Shown: one piece after another, positions 33,963 to 45,141 of the stretch
How positions within the stretch are numbered: the first letter of the stretch is position 1
Layout: each line of letters opens with the position of its first letter
DNA from: Dendrolimus kikuchii
Lineage: Eukaryota > Arthropoda > Insecta > Lepidoptera > Lasiocampidae
Direction of reading: 5' to 3'
Assembly: GCA_019925095.2 (NCBI GenBank)
Contig: CM034402.1
Location: 8,381,501 to 8,445,500, forward strand
DNA length: 64,000 nucleotides
Program-made: the position numbers and the translations under genes
The notes under the pieces: generated by a model
What the model was told of the DNA's origin: nothing
Database searches by the model: none
What the model saw: the letters and a program-made list of their open reading frames with translations, nothing else

Positions 33963-34910
33963 AATGAAGTAAACTTCTTTGGATCTTTTAATGTTTATTT
34001 GTTCTCTCTCTCTCTCTTTTAAATCTTAGAAAAGAAATTGTCCCCTTGTATAGATTTGTTATAGTATAGATTAATAATTATTATTTTATTTTTGCTGCTA
34101 ATGTGTTATAATAGTAGATAGTAATTAACCTACATTTTAGCAACAATCTACATATGATAATGAACTTCATTTGTTGATATTACTGACAATACAATAACCT
34201 ACGTGACTCTAGTAGCGATGTTAATAAGCCCAAAGAGAATTATTTATTTTATTCAATTGCCGAATTAACTGGTTAAATAAAACAAAACAAACAAAGGAGA
34301 GCCGACGAGCCGCAACGTGCGTTTTTGTGTTCGCCTCGTGGCCACACGAATCCCACAGCAATTATCCGCACACCGTACTTTAATTACAGAACTTGTACTG
34401 TACAGTCAAGGGCAAAAATATATGCACATATATAATATAGAATTTCGTAGGATATCCCGAAGTTTTATATACAATTACGATAGTATGTATATAAATATAA
34501 ATGTACCCCCGTGACTATAGCTAATAATAATGATAAAATACTTTTAACCGAGTTTTAGGAAAAAGATCAACAACACGATTATGAAGAAATATCATATAAT
34601 ATAATACAATAATCACATATAATATGTGCTTTGTTGTGCATTTCACTGAAGTTTTCTGTATAATAAGTTACATAAGTACGGTTTGAAAACATCAATAATT
34701 TATTAGAAACACATGTAGTACAATTATTAACAGAAAAATTGAAGTGCGCTTACATTTGACCATCTTTTACGGATATAAAAAAAATATGAGAACTGATTTA
34801 TTGTTGTTTACGTTCTATAAATATTCTACAACAATAATGTTGGCTGCCGGTTTCGTAATTTTGTTTTCCTTTACCGTAAGTGCATGGTAATTATAACAAT
34901 AGGCACATTA
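33963..34910. other. Unassigned AT-rich interval
   Basis: Short CT tract at 34003-34018. No gene or transposon signature seen. Confidence 0.45.
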
Positions 34911-35053
34911 ATGGCCGGTTCCTATATCTTCCTATTCATTAACTTGCCCTACCATCGGTTGAATTTTGACATTACTTGTAAGGAGCTTATATCAAATTTT
35001 AACCAATAGTTAGATAAATGAACGATCGATAAGATATAGAAACCGGCTATAAG
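34911..35053. repeat. Short inverted-repeat element (MITE candidate)
   Basis: GGCCGGTTCCTATATCTT at the left tip matches the reverse complement of AAGATATAGAAACCGGCT at the right tip, 143 bp apart; weaker pairing continues inward. No target duplication is evident. Confidence 0.5.
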
Positions 35054-35833
35054 TCAGAAGCGGTGCAGGCTTTTCAGGAAAGATTCGGACCAAAATTATT
35101 AGAATAATACTCCGATGCTTAGTCACTAAGCTGTTGTTATATTGTTCTAGCTAAGGTCAATAATGTACACTCCTATGGCAGTACACAGTTTTACATTTTT
35201 AAAAGAACATGTATTTATAGAGACTCTCTCTATACTATGGAAAAAGATTCTTCTGCGATGTCTACACAAAGTTTTGCCTATGAGTGTACAAGTTTACTAA
35301 CCGAATTAGATTTAAGCAAATTTATTACTTAATTCCCCACTTTATAAATTACTTTTGGTAATTACAGTCTTGACTTTAAACTTTGTGTGTGTTATTAAGT
35401 AAAGAACAAGGCAACAATAACGCGGTAACGTTTCTTCTTGTTGCGCCCGCTTCCGGGGATTATAATGAGTTGAACGGAAAACATACTCCCGAAGAGCTGT
35501 TATGAGTTCTATTGTAAATGTATAATGATGTTTCCAGAAGTTTGAAAGGTTTGTTTTAATCAGTGCTGTGTGTAATAATATTTATTAAGATCACGTCTGG
35601 TCATGAAAGCGCTTCTGCTTCCTTATGGAGCTACCTAAACGGAGTCTGGTGCTTCGCTGGTGCATTACCACATTTTTGAAGATATAAATTAACAAAATTT
35701 ACTTACTACAAATATGTATTAAACAAATCTCAACGATAAAATTACGCATGGCTTACAAAAAGCTAATTTTGATTCAGACAAGGTTATATATATATATATA
35801 TATATATACATATATTTTTAAGAATTGTTTTTT
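35054..35833. other. Unassigned AT-rich interval
   Basis: (TA)n tract at 35786-35812. Nothing else recognised. Confidence 0.45.
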
Positions 35834-36112
35834 ATCATCATTATATTAATACGCGGAGCAAGAACTTTGTACCCCTTTTTACGAAAATTGCACCTACGGA
35901 GGAGTATGAAATTTCGCACACTTATAGTTTATATAGAGAAGGAGTACAGAATGCTAATATTTAAAAAAAAATGCATAACAAATACATTAAATTTACATTA
36001 TATGGGTACGTATGTATTTGACACAGGCACGCATATATACTCTTTTGTTTATTGTTAAAGTTAAATTAACAGTATAGTCTTGGCAAAATCTGTGATTATA
36101 GAAGTCAAACTT
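35834..36112 (-). repeat. Rep-D interspersed repeat, copy 1
   Basis: Reverse complement of 59070-59328. Shared blocks include GTACCCCTTTTTACGAAAAT, CGGAGGAGTATGAAATTTCG, CACACTTATAGTTTATATAG, GCACGCATATATACTCTTTT and AATCTGTGATTATAGAAGTC. The 77-codon frame over it is incidental. Confidence 0.8.
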
Positions 36113-37209
36113 ATAATTTAAATTAATTATGGTCGAATTTCGACCACTGGGCGACCACTAGTATTTAGAAATATTTATGATAATCAAATTTACAACCCTT
36201 TCCCTTAGTTTGTCGTTTCACATTTGTTCACAGAAATTGATGCTTACAAGCTACACTATGGTTTGGTGTAATAATATAGACACAGTTTGTTTTCCACAAT
36301 CAGCCTATTCGATTCTTGACCAGGGCAATAAATTTTTCAAAAATCTATTGATACCGCTTTAGTTTTCATCAAAATCCACCCCGAGACTGCTTTGAGTATT
36401 TTTCGCTATTTCGTACATATTATCAAGCTTTCCATTCGAAATCTGCCAAGTTACTTTCGTCTACCCTTGTAGGTATACCATCTATTCCCCTAAAGAGACG
36501 CTCCCAACAGTGAAACTTTTATGATTTGTTATTTAATATTGTTAGTTATTGTTGTTAGTTAGAGTGTGCTCCCATAAAATGCTTCACATATTAAACTCAG
36601 TAAAAGAGTCACCTAATTCAGGTAATTTGTTTACATTACCGAATCAAAACAACCCTACGCGATAAAGGACATGAAAATTATAAAGATATACATTTGAACA
36701 CGTATATCCCTTTATAATTTAATCTCGGGGGCTAGAGGCAACAATCTGGCAAAATGCAAGATTCAATTTGCTCCTGATAGCTAATTTATTTCCCCTCGTA
36801 GTACCTGACAACATTACACTTTAACAATCTTTGCATAAACATCATCAAAAATATTATACGGCTGTGTACGAACTTTATATGTATATTATATTCAATATTA
36901 CAAGGTAATAACTTGAGTCTTCGGCGAATACAGGAAGGGTGATTTTATATTTTGATGTTTTATCTATCTATATAAATAAATTGAGTTGCGAAAATCTAAA
37001 TGAAAACTGCTATTTATTATGCCTAGTCATAAATGATCACGCTTAGAATTTATGCCTGTTTTTCTGCAAATGACTCAATTGATTTTAATGAACATTTTAA
37101 ATATTAACAGGAACTTTATCTTATATTTTAACATTTTAATATTTAGTAGGTTATAGAACATGAATATCTACTAAAAGGTCAGATATATAAAACTGTTATG
37201 CAACCGGTC
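36113..37209. other. Unassigned AT-rich interval
   Basis: Small odd palindrome TGGTCGAA-T-TTCGACCA near 36129-36145. No gene recognised. Confidence 0.45.
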
Positions 37210-37690
37210 ATGTTATGCAGGTCTGAATGCTGAGCCAGTAAAGTGATAGACTACAAACCTCTCCACTCAGATGAGAATGTTGAGATGCGTGCGTATATAT
37301 GCGTGTGTGTGTGTGTGTATGTGTCAAATACATCGTAGTGTGTTGCGTGGTGTTACAAGAATGGATAAGGTGAGAAACAAGTACATAATCTTTGAAAGTT
37401 TCACCAGTGACTGAAAAATTGAGAGGAAGAAGATTAATGTGGTATGGGCCTGTAATGAGAGAGGAAACTCACGTAACAAAAAATGTTAAACTGCAAGATT
37501 AATGGGTACAAATGTAAAGGTAGACCAAAAAAGAGATGGATGTATTGTGTCAAGGATGATATGATGATTTGTGGTGTGAGACAGGATTTATGTCAAAATA
37601 GAGGAGTGTGAAAGGAAAAGACATATTGTGCCGACTAGAAATAATTGGGAAAAGGTGAAAGAAAAGAGAGAGAAGATATGAATATGATCC
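37210..37690 (+). pseudogene. RTE-like LINE (lineage J) C-terminus, interrupted by a TG-rich insert
   Basis: Reads, with shifts of frame, VMLCRSECWA, MRMLR-like sequence, MDKVRNKY, VTEKLRGRR, MWYGPVMREETHVTKN, GRPKKRWMYCVKDDMM: the end of an RTE-like ORF where the LRWYGHVMR motif precedes a basic GRPKKRW tail. Between about 37292 and 37348 a segment with (TG)n and TGTGTCAAATACAT is inserted. The same segment occurs in Rep-D (59118-59163), so it is a foreign insert. Scraps of this lineage are at 17500, 26085 and 57258. Confidence 0.65.
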
Positions 37691-38371
37691 ATTAAAATTA
37701 TTCTCTAAACTTCAAATTTGTACATCAATTCCACCGTCAGCGCTAGTGTCTACTGAAATGTGCATAAAGCATTATCATATTACAAATAAAAAGTAACACT
37801 GTGTTCTTTTATCCTTTGTATTTGCATATTAACGAGTTCTACTTTAATAATGCGATAGTATCGAATAGTTGAAATTCCATTAATATGCATGGCCTGGGGA
37901 TCGTTACGTTTTTTACGATATCCCAGACGTGGTGAGAAAGAAATTAGACGTGCTTCATGCAAATGAAATGTTAGAATGGAAATGTCATTTTCTCTATTCC
38001 TAACGTGTAATAAGAGGAGTCTGGATATTAGAAAACCAAAAGAAAATGAGACAAAATAAAGTAAACAAACCTTCTCCCCTGCTGGCCGACAGGCCAGATT
38101 TCATGTACCTAGTAATTGACAACTGTCAAGATAGAGACCAGAGAGCAAAGAGTACAATGTATATATATATAGACTAGAGAGTGAAATGTCGTCATAAAGT
38201 ACATATTTTAATTCCTAATTAATCTAACTATATAGCGCATGTTAATTGTTTCGGCTATGTACGTATGAAACGCAAAATTATAAATATTATAAATGACCGG
38301 GTTGTTTGATCACTGCAACTACCCGTCAAGTACTAGACTAGATGTTATGCCGGACTTAGTTCTCATTTGAT
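37691..38371. other. Unassigned AT-rich interval
   Basis: No gene or transposon signature recognised. The 60-codon minus-strand frame has no domain. Confidence 0.45.
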
Positions 38372-38960
38372 GTTTAAGGTACCATAGGTGATTTGACAAA
38401 AACAGGACCCTTCAGTTTTCGTCATGTCCGTCTGCGTATCTGTATATCTAAATATGTAAGTCACAGTTTTTTTTTCGAAAACTACCGGATCTGTATGGAT
38501 GACATTTAGAAGGAATGACTTGAAATTCCCGCGGGATTGCCGGGATACAAAGTACCACAGCATTTAAAAAGAATGTATTCAGTGAAATCTGTGCCGGAAT
38601 AAGCTAATTTCTATGCACTCGAACAACTTCAAACCACTCCCGGGAAAATACCCACGGGATTCCTGGGATAAAAATATCACATATTTTATGACATTTGCTA
38701 TCGATCGGTGAAAAATCACATTGGAATTCGACTTCTTTTTGAATCTGGCCATTTTAAATCATTCCCAAAACAATTCCCGTGTGATTCCCTGGATAAAAAG
38801 TAGCGCAGATTTTAAGTCTGAGAATTAACTGTTGAATTCCGAACAAACAGACAAGAAATCAGAAAGAAAATGCACCCTGTTCCCGTTCTTTGTATAGTCT
38901 ATTCTAGTTGTTTTCTTAAATAGCTTAAACGTACAGACACAGCATGTTTAGAATTTTATA
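38372..38960 (+). repeat. Rep-C interspersed repeat, copy 2, with upstream GTACCATAGG block
   Basis: 38372-38510 holds GGTACCATAGGTGATTTGAC and GTCATGTCCGTCTGCGTAT, also seen near 55848. 38511-38960 matches Rep-C: AAATTCCCGCGGGATTGCC, CAAACCACTCCCGGGAAAA, CACATTGGAATTCGAC, GGCCATTTTAAATCATT, and the end TACAGACACAGCATGTTTAG. Confidence 0.75.
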
Positions 38961-40504
38961 ATATGATAGACAATTTTATAATAATTTATCTATCTTATAG
39001 TTGTATAGGGTGTTCGTTAGTCATATTTTGAAAAATCATAACGATGTTTCCTAATGATTTTCTTGACTACGTTGCAAAATTTTAAGTGGAAAATCCGAAA
39101 AATACTTTTGAAGAGTATGCTAGACGTGATGTATGACTCTTGAATAAATATAACTTGGATCTTAAAACTGGTTTTTATTTTCACTTTAGTAAGTATCTTT
39201 CAGTCGTACAATAGGTGTCTCCTTTAACTGAATTCAAAACCCGTGTCTTTTTTACATTTTTGAATTCCCACCAATGAGAGCGAGTTTTTTCACGTCTCTC
39301 ATTGGTTGGTCGTATCCTTACGTCCTGGCTAACACAGGCATATAGGCATTGATTAACAATAACAAAAGTAGATCATTAAGTAATTGATAAATTAAATTTA
39401 ATTAAATAAATAAGAAAATTGAAGTGGATAGTTATATATAATTTATTTTATGATTATAAATTATGATTATACACGTATGATGAACATAGCGTAGACCAAA
39501 AGAATGTTGTTGCTATGTTTTTCTTAAGGCAGCACTCGTCAAACGTCAAAAGCCAAATGCCATAAGATTGACCTTGAACTTGACCTACTTTTGTTTATGT
39601 GTGTTATATTTAAATAAAAGTTGTATTTATTACGAAAGTTTCTAATAGAAATGTATAAGCGAATAATTGAGTTGGAAACCCGAGCGTGTGGTAACCAGGA
39701 TCGTGGTATATTATACGTGGTATACAACTATACGTGGTAAGTGCATCTACTACACTTTCAAGAAAAATTGTTTATAACAATATCCGTCGAATTGTTTTTG
39801 AAATACTAGGTATTAATCCTTCAATGTGCATCGCCCAACACTTACGGTAGGTATTTCGCTTTACATTCGTCCTTACCCTCTTATTGCAGCGTGCATTGAG
39901 AATATTTACGTCGTTTTTTGCACACGATTTTATTATTATTCATCGATATCAATTCAGCTTCACTTATGGCAGTTTACAATACAAGGAAACATTTAATCAT
40001 AATAAATTTTACATCAAAATTCATTTTCACTAAACCCCCAACTAAAAACACGGGTTGTTATTTTATAATAAATCACTTTAATCTCTGTCGTGATGTTGCT
40101 GGACAGCCGGTTGGTTGAGGGATTACAGCCTGGAAGTCTCGAGGGATAACAACTTTCTGTGTCAAATATTTTAACGTATATATAATACGACACTACTTTA
40201 TCTTCACATCTTATAGAAATAGCTTATTAAAATATTAGACCATTTAGTTGCTAAAGTTTACATGCAATGACTTATTTAAATTTATTTACTCTATAAAATA
40301 TTATTTAATAATGTTCACATATTTTGTTATACTATAAAGCCACTGTAGCGCCAGTGTTTTTGCATTACGGTTACATAAAATTGTGAAATATCAACATTTT
40401 TGTTCTTAATAAAGCAGGCAGGCTCATGACGTCACATCCAAAGTACCCTAATGAACTCATTATTTAAGAATAGTTATTTTTGTTACTACAACGAAACTAA
40501 TTTG
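38961..40504. other. Unassigned interval with one promoter-like patch
   Basis: 39270-39306 is a perfect 11-bp-arm hairpin whose arms are ACCAATGAGAG and its complement. 39560-39740 is treated separately as a weak promoter/first-exon candidate. No confirmed gene. Confidence 0.4.
39569..39586 (-). promoter_or_regulatory. Three abutting nuclear-receptor-like half-sites (candidate)
   Basis: On the minus strand the sequence is AGGTCA-AGTTCA-AGGTCA, and TCAAGGTCA within it fits the extended half-site bound by FTZ-F1/ERR-type monomeric receptors. It lies 65 bp upstream of an ATG (39651) whose 28-codon frame runs into a good splice-donor match, GGTAAGTG at 39735. In this AT-rich repeat landscape it may be chance. 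Confidence 0.25.
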
Positions 40505-40817
40505 TGTTTTGAAAGATTGGGATGAAATGTGGCAGCGCTCCCGTCAAGTAGTTGGTAAATACTATGGCAACCTACAGCCCCACATTCCCACATCCTCCTG
40601 GTTTTACCGTCACCGTTATTTATGTAAAAAAGTTACTTCAACCATAATTCGTCTCCGATTGGGTCAAGTCTGTACTCCGGTATTTCTAGCGAAACTTAGA
40701 ATGCGGGATAATTCTCTCTGTGAGTGTGGCTTGGACGAGGGTTCAGTTCATCACATGCTTTTCCACTGTCCGAAAATTTCTCTTCCCCTATATGATAGCC
40801 ATAATTTAAAAAAATAA
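40505..40817 (+). pseudogene. I/Jockey-group LINE ORF2 C-terminal domain
   Basis: The 102-codon frame has WDEMWQRSRQVVGKYY, SSWFYRHRYLCKKVTS, IIRLRLGQVCTPVFLAKL, then C71-E-C73-G...H82-x4-C87 (LCECG...HHMLFHCP). This is the Cys/His knuckle that closes ORF2 in I/R1/Jockey-group LINEs, acting in RNA or DNA binding during target-primed reverse transcription. Nothing upstream encodes RT or RNase H, so it is a fragment. It stops at TAA 40815-40817. It is intact over its length, more so than most LINE scraps here. Confidence 0.7.
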
Positions 40818-41462
40818 TAATTTGTGTGTAGATATTAAGTAAGTAACGAACTAAACACAAGTATGATTATTGGTGTTTAGTTTTCGACATTAAAATCTGA
40901 AAGGTTTTTAGTTTCCAAAAATGTTTTACTTGGAGCTAGTCAGTGTCAAGTATTTATGAATATTGAAGTTTAAAATGTACAAATAGGTAAATAGGTGGCA
41001 GCCAAAACTCAAACTCTTATACACCCAGTCTCAGCCAAATTGTAGATTTTTGGCTAATGCTGAATCATTACATGGTTTTAGGTGAAATCTGTCTATCATT
41101 GGAAGTTTCTATTTTTAACATTTTTTACAAAGATCTAAAAATATTCTCTTTTAAATAATAAATAGCAAAATGAAAAAGAAGAAGCCGTCTAGTCATTTAG
41201 GAATTTATTAGAGTTAAATTTTTTATTTGATTATTGTCGTTACTTGGGTCTGACACAATATAGATACAGCAGAATTTATGAAAAACATGCTATAGTTGTC
41301 GCGAACGCAAACTTACCTTCAAATACGTCATTTAAACAAAAAACATTAACTAGATATCAAATTGGAAATAACGGTATTAACTCCTTCATGGTCGATAAAG
41401 GACACTTATTCAACGGCTTAAGCGCCTATATAAGTATATGTAGTTCCAAATTCTACTGCTAC
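40818..41462. other. Unassigned AT-rich interval
   Basis: No gene recognised; the 83-codon frame at 41244-41495 runs into the minisatellite and has no domain. Confidence 0.45.
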
Positions 41463-41606
41463 GCTACATCAGTTTGTAGCTACATCGGTTTGTAGCTACA
41501 TCAGTTTGTAGCTACATCAGTTTGTAGCTACATCAATTTATAGCTACATCAATTTATAGCTACATCAATTTGTAGCTACATCAGTTTGTAGCTACATCAG
41601 TTTATA
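41463..41606. repeat. 16-bp minisatellite, 9 copies
   Basis: Unit GCTACATCAGTTTGTA repeated nine times without spacers. Units 5-7 share AATTTA/AATTTG variants, which suggests block duplication within the array. Confidence 0.95.
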
Positions 41607-43255
41607 AATATTCAAATTTTTTAGCATTTTAATATTCACTTCGGCTAAAGTCATTACTGATAATGAAAATACTAACTTTTTTCTACTATTATTCGCCGCG
41701 TCGATATCGCGAAGATTTTAGTAGAATACAAATTTTTGACACTATCGCAATGGAATTATACTTTGACTATCTTCGGAACGCCAAGATATTGAAATAGCAG
41801 AATTAGAGCCCTGGATTATCGACCTTTAGTAATTAATCTGGCATGTCTGAAAGAATTCTGGAAGCTATAAAATAGATATTCTAAAACTAAAAATACTTAT
41901 ATGAGTTAAGTCTCTTTTAATAATGATTTTATAGACATTTGGTTCATTAAGTTTATAAATGAGATAATGAAAAGTTCTGTGGTTCTTTAAGTTTTAGCAT
42001 AAATGAGGAAGTATATTTGGGATCTCATTATCCCACAAGGATCGGCAGCAGATGGAAAGCAATTATATAACTTTATGCAAGTCCATTGCTCTAATTACGT
42101 CGTATTTTTGTTTAAAAGCACACTTTAATCTATTAAGGAACAAAGTAATTTGTTTCAAAAGGTACTGGAAACGTTTCCACTAATAAGTAAAAATCAAAAG
42201 TGTCATAAAAAACGTGGGCTCGTGGCGAGCTTACGGCTCTCAACATAGAGCAACCAAAACCAGAGTAACCAATAACATGTTTGTCCGTAAATAATTAAAT
42301 CTTTTTCGTAAATAAGAATTCTGTGAAAATGTGAAAAAATACTTTTGTAACATAAAAATTTGATGTTAAGACTTAAAAAATACTTTCATTCAATTGGGCG
42401 GAAGAAAAGTTTTTGAAGTATGGACTATATTAAAATATTTTTTTTCATGGTTCTTTAGCTAAATGATAATAATCAAACAGTTGACGTTCATCGTCTCTAC
42501 TGAATACTCTATTATGAGTGGACGGTCACTCACTTGGCCGACTTTTATATTTTAAAGGTCTATGAACTAGAAGTAAAGTATAGGGAGCACTCTTAAAGAT
42601 TTGAGACACAACAGTTATCGTTTGTATACTTTGGTGGTTCGACCCACTATCTATGGATACGCATATTTTAGTATCTATTAGTTACTAAAAAGAAGAAGAA
42701 GTAGATTTCTACAAATTCTTTCTTCTCTAAGAAACTTTTAAAAAGTAATCCATAATATATTATTTTCGGTTTTATAAACAGTTGCTATATAGTAATATAA
42801 TATATACATATTATCACACGTGTTTTCCATAGGGGTAAGCAGAGACGATGGATTTTCATTTGTTGCGATCTTGACATACGTCTTTTGCTTCATCTATTTT
42901 CATTAATCTCTTCACACATACATGTTTATTAGGTATAGGTGCTTTGTACCTGGCAATTCTTTAAAACATCCGCGATTTGAAAGTCATAAGTACGTCGCGG
43001 TCTACCGTTAACACCTCTATCACCCACGTTGTTGGGATGAATGAGTCTTTATTTGCAAAGATACTGGTAGTAGTAACATATATTGACAGAAGGTGGTAAA
43101 TATGGTTACTAGTTTATCATCGTATCTGACCTATGGTCGTACAAATATTTATATGTAAATATGTATCTTCTTACACCTTAAATTACATAATACTAAAATA
43201 CATGTCTAAACAACATTATGCATATTTAAATGCGTGTTTACTATAGGTAAGGTAC
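41607..43255. other. Unassigned AT-rich interval
   Basis: No gene, transposon or notable structure recognised. Confidence 0.45.
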
Positions 43256-43550
43256 GTAAGTCGTGGTAGCGTAATAGGTAGCGCACGCGTCCCAAACTAA
43301 AAGGGCGCGGGTTCGATCCTGGCCGGAACGCATGCACCACTTAGTCAGTTTTCTGATCTAATGTGCTTATTCTTACAATTACCACGTGCTAACAACGGCG
43401 AAGGAAAACATCGTGATGCAACCTGCACATCGAGATAACCGATGTGTCAAATCTGCCAAGCCGCCTTAGACAAGCGTGGCGAGGATACTATCTCCTATAA
43501 TGGGAGGCCCGAACCCGGCAGTGGGACATTTATGGGCTGATAGTATTATA
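43256..43550 (+). mobile_element. SINE-2: tRNA-headed SINE, copy 1
   Basis: Head GTGGTAGCGTAATAGGTAGC (A-box-like) and B box GGGTTCGATCC at 43309-43319 resemble a tRNA. The body (GAAGGAAAACATCGTGATGC, ACCTGCACATCGAGATAACC) and tail (GGAGGCCCGAACCCGGCAGT, GGGACATTTATGGGCTGATA) are the style of widespread lepidopteran SINEs. Transcription would be by RNA polymerase III from the internal boxes. Not a functional tRNA. Confidence 0.75.
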
Positions 43551-43611
43551 TATATTTATATATACTATAGGTATAATTTATATACTTATATAAGTGTATT
43601 TTATTCTATGA

Positions 43612-43652
43612 ACAACATTTATCTGGTGATTGAAAAATCGGCCCTTAAAGAT
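43612..43652. repeat. Rep-F MITE, one end only
   Basis: TTTATCTGGTGATTGAAAAA followed by TCGGCCC is the inner-to-outer end of the Rep-F family. No partner end was found within 500 bp. Confidence 0.55.
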
Positions 43653-43900
43653 AGAAGAAACTTATTGATATCGGTGTCCATCCGTGTTGCTCTATGGCTC
43701 GCTATGACAAATGCTCCCCCAGGCCCGTTCCGACTGAAACTTGGACAGAAAATCCCGCAATGTTCACAAAACTTATTTCTTCTGTTATGTTTCATTTCGG
43801 CCGAGGGTTTAATGAAAACGATGTCTAAAAATGCTCGGCGGTACAGCAGTCTCGCCTTATTGTGGAAATGGGGAGGCTTTTTATTGTAACGGCCTCAACG
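43653..43900. other. Unexplained GC-richer segment
   Basis: A visibly GC-richer 250-bp patch immediately after a Rep-F tip. The plus frame ends at TAA 43887-43889. The minus strand is also open over about 75 codons with a C-x2-C (KFCEHCGIFC). No family recognised on either strand; it could be an old coding or transposon fragment. Confidence 0.35.
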
Positions 43901-44353
43901 CGACGGACCTTTGTTTCATATTGTTACGATTGTCAATACCTACGGTCTGAATGGGCGCTCTTAATAATTGTTTTACAAGATATTTCCCTTGTAATATCGT
44001 TAGTCGAATGTTTAGGTTAATTACACACTAGAGCTTTAAAGGTTATGGTTATTAAATTAAGTACTTATGTGTTTAGCCGAGTTAATAGTTTTGTTAAGTA
44101 TACACATTCCTGAAATTGTTGGGGTTGTTTCAATGAAAAACGTCACACAATAATTTGAAAATATTCTTTATATATGTATGGTAATACCTGGTAGTACCTA
44201 TAGTAATAATGTGATATTAGATTTCATCTATACTAATAATTATAATTGGTGTGTCTTTATGGTTTAAATTTAAGTGAAAACTATTACTTACGTGACATTG
44301 ATGTATAGAATTATAATAATAGATTTATACGATTTTCAATTATGTAACAATTT
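43901..44353. other. Unassigned AT-rich interval
   Basis: Nothing recognised. Confidence 0.45.
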
Positions 44354-44526
44354 TGCCGTGGTAGCTCAGATGACTCGGTTTAGAACCCCGCCCGAAAAGT
44401 GTACACCAATTAGGTAGTTTTCTCACATAATATGCATATTGTAACAGTTACTACGTGTTGGTGGTGCAGGAAAGTATGTTGATGAAACCTGCACATCGAT
44501 ATAACCAATGAGCCAAACTTGCCATG
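44354..44526 (+). mobile_element. SINE-2, degenerate copy 2
   Basis: CGTGGTAGCTCAGATGACTC head, no recognisable B box, and the body ACCTGCACATCGATATAACC...GAGCCAAACTTGCCA that parallels copy 1. The tail is missing. Confidence 0.65.
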
Positions 44527-45141
44527 TATTCTTTTGGTAAAGGAACTCTTAAAATCCTCATGTCCATCCATCTGTCTATGTATGTCAGCTATTTTTCTCG
44601 AAAACTAGTCTTTTTTATGAGGTTTTGATTAAAACGGGAAGAGAATATATCTTATACATAGACTGTTATTTTACACCTTATTCAAAATTATAAGAAAAGT
44701 ATGAAACAATTAGCATTAAAAGCACAGAGAATTACGGAAAAGTTGCAATTTTAAAAACGTTTTAAGAGCTGTTTATCAAATTGTCTTACAACTTTTAAGC
44801 TTATTCTCGAGTAGATTCCGAGGTTGTCATTGTTATTCTCACCAGATTAATTCGGAAATATATCAAAGAAGATTAAGATAAAAACTTTTAGAGCTCACCA
44901 CAGAAATCCATTTCCAAGTTAAACAGATTTCGTCTTCAGTTTTTTGCTCATTGAATACGAGTGTTTTAGGATTCCGCAACCATTTTGGCAAAAGCAAAAA
45001 ACCTCATAAAATCGCCATGTCATGTCCAAATGTGAGTCAGACGTGTATTTGTTGTTGTCCTCCTCTTCCTGACAATCCAGATATGTCAGGGTTTTGTATA
45101 TCAAAATATTATAATAAAAACTTAAATCAATTATAATATTT
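44527..45141. other. Unassigned interval
   Basis: 44550-44630 has CATGTCCATCCATCTGTCTA...TTTTTCTCGAAAACTAG, a weak match to the repeat upstream of Rep-C copy 2. The two opposed frames at 44919-45136 have no domain. Confidence 0.4.

Noticed and set aside
33633..34022. 129-codon plus-strand frame
   Set aside because: Lies over a Rep-B copy and flanking low-complexity DNA; same motif appears in other Rep-B copies with stops.
41460..41610. CRISPR-like array
   Set aside because: Units are contiguous with no spacers, and the context is eukaryotic; it is a minisatellite.
43309..43330. Possible tRNA gene (good B box)
   Set aside because: No plausible acceptor stem or anticodon loop, and SINE body and tail follow directly.
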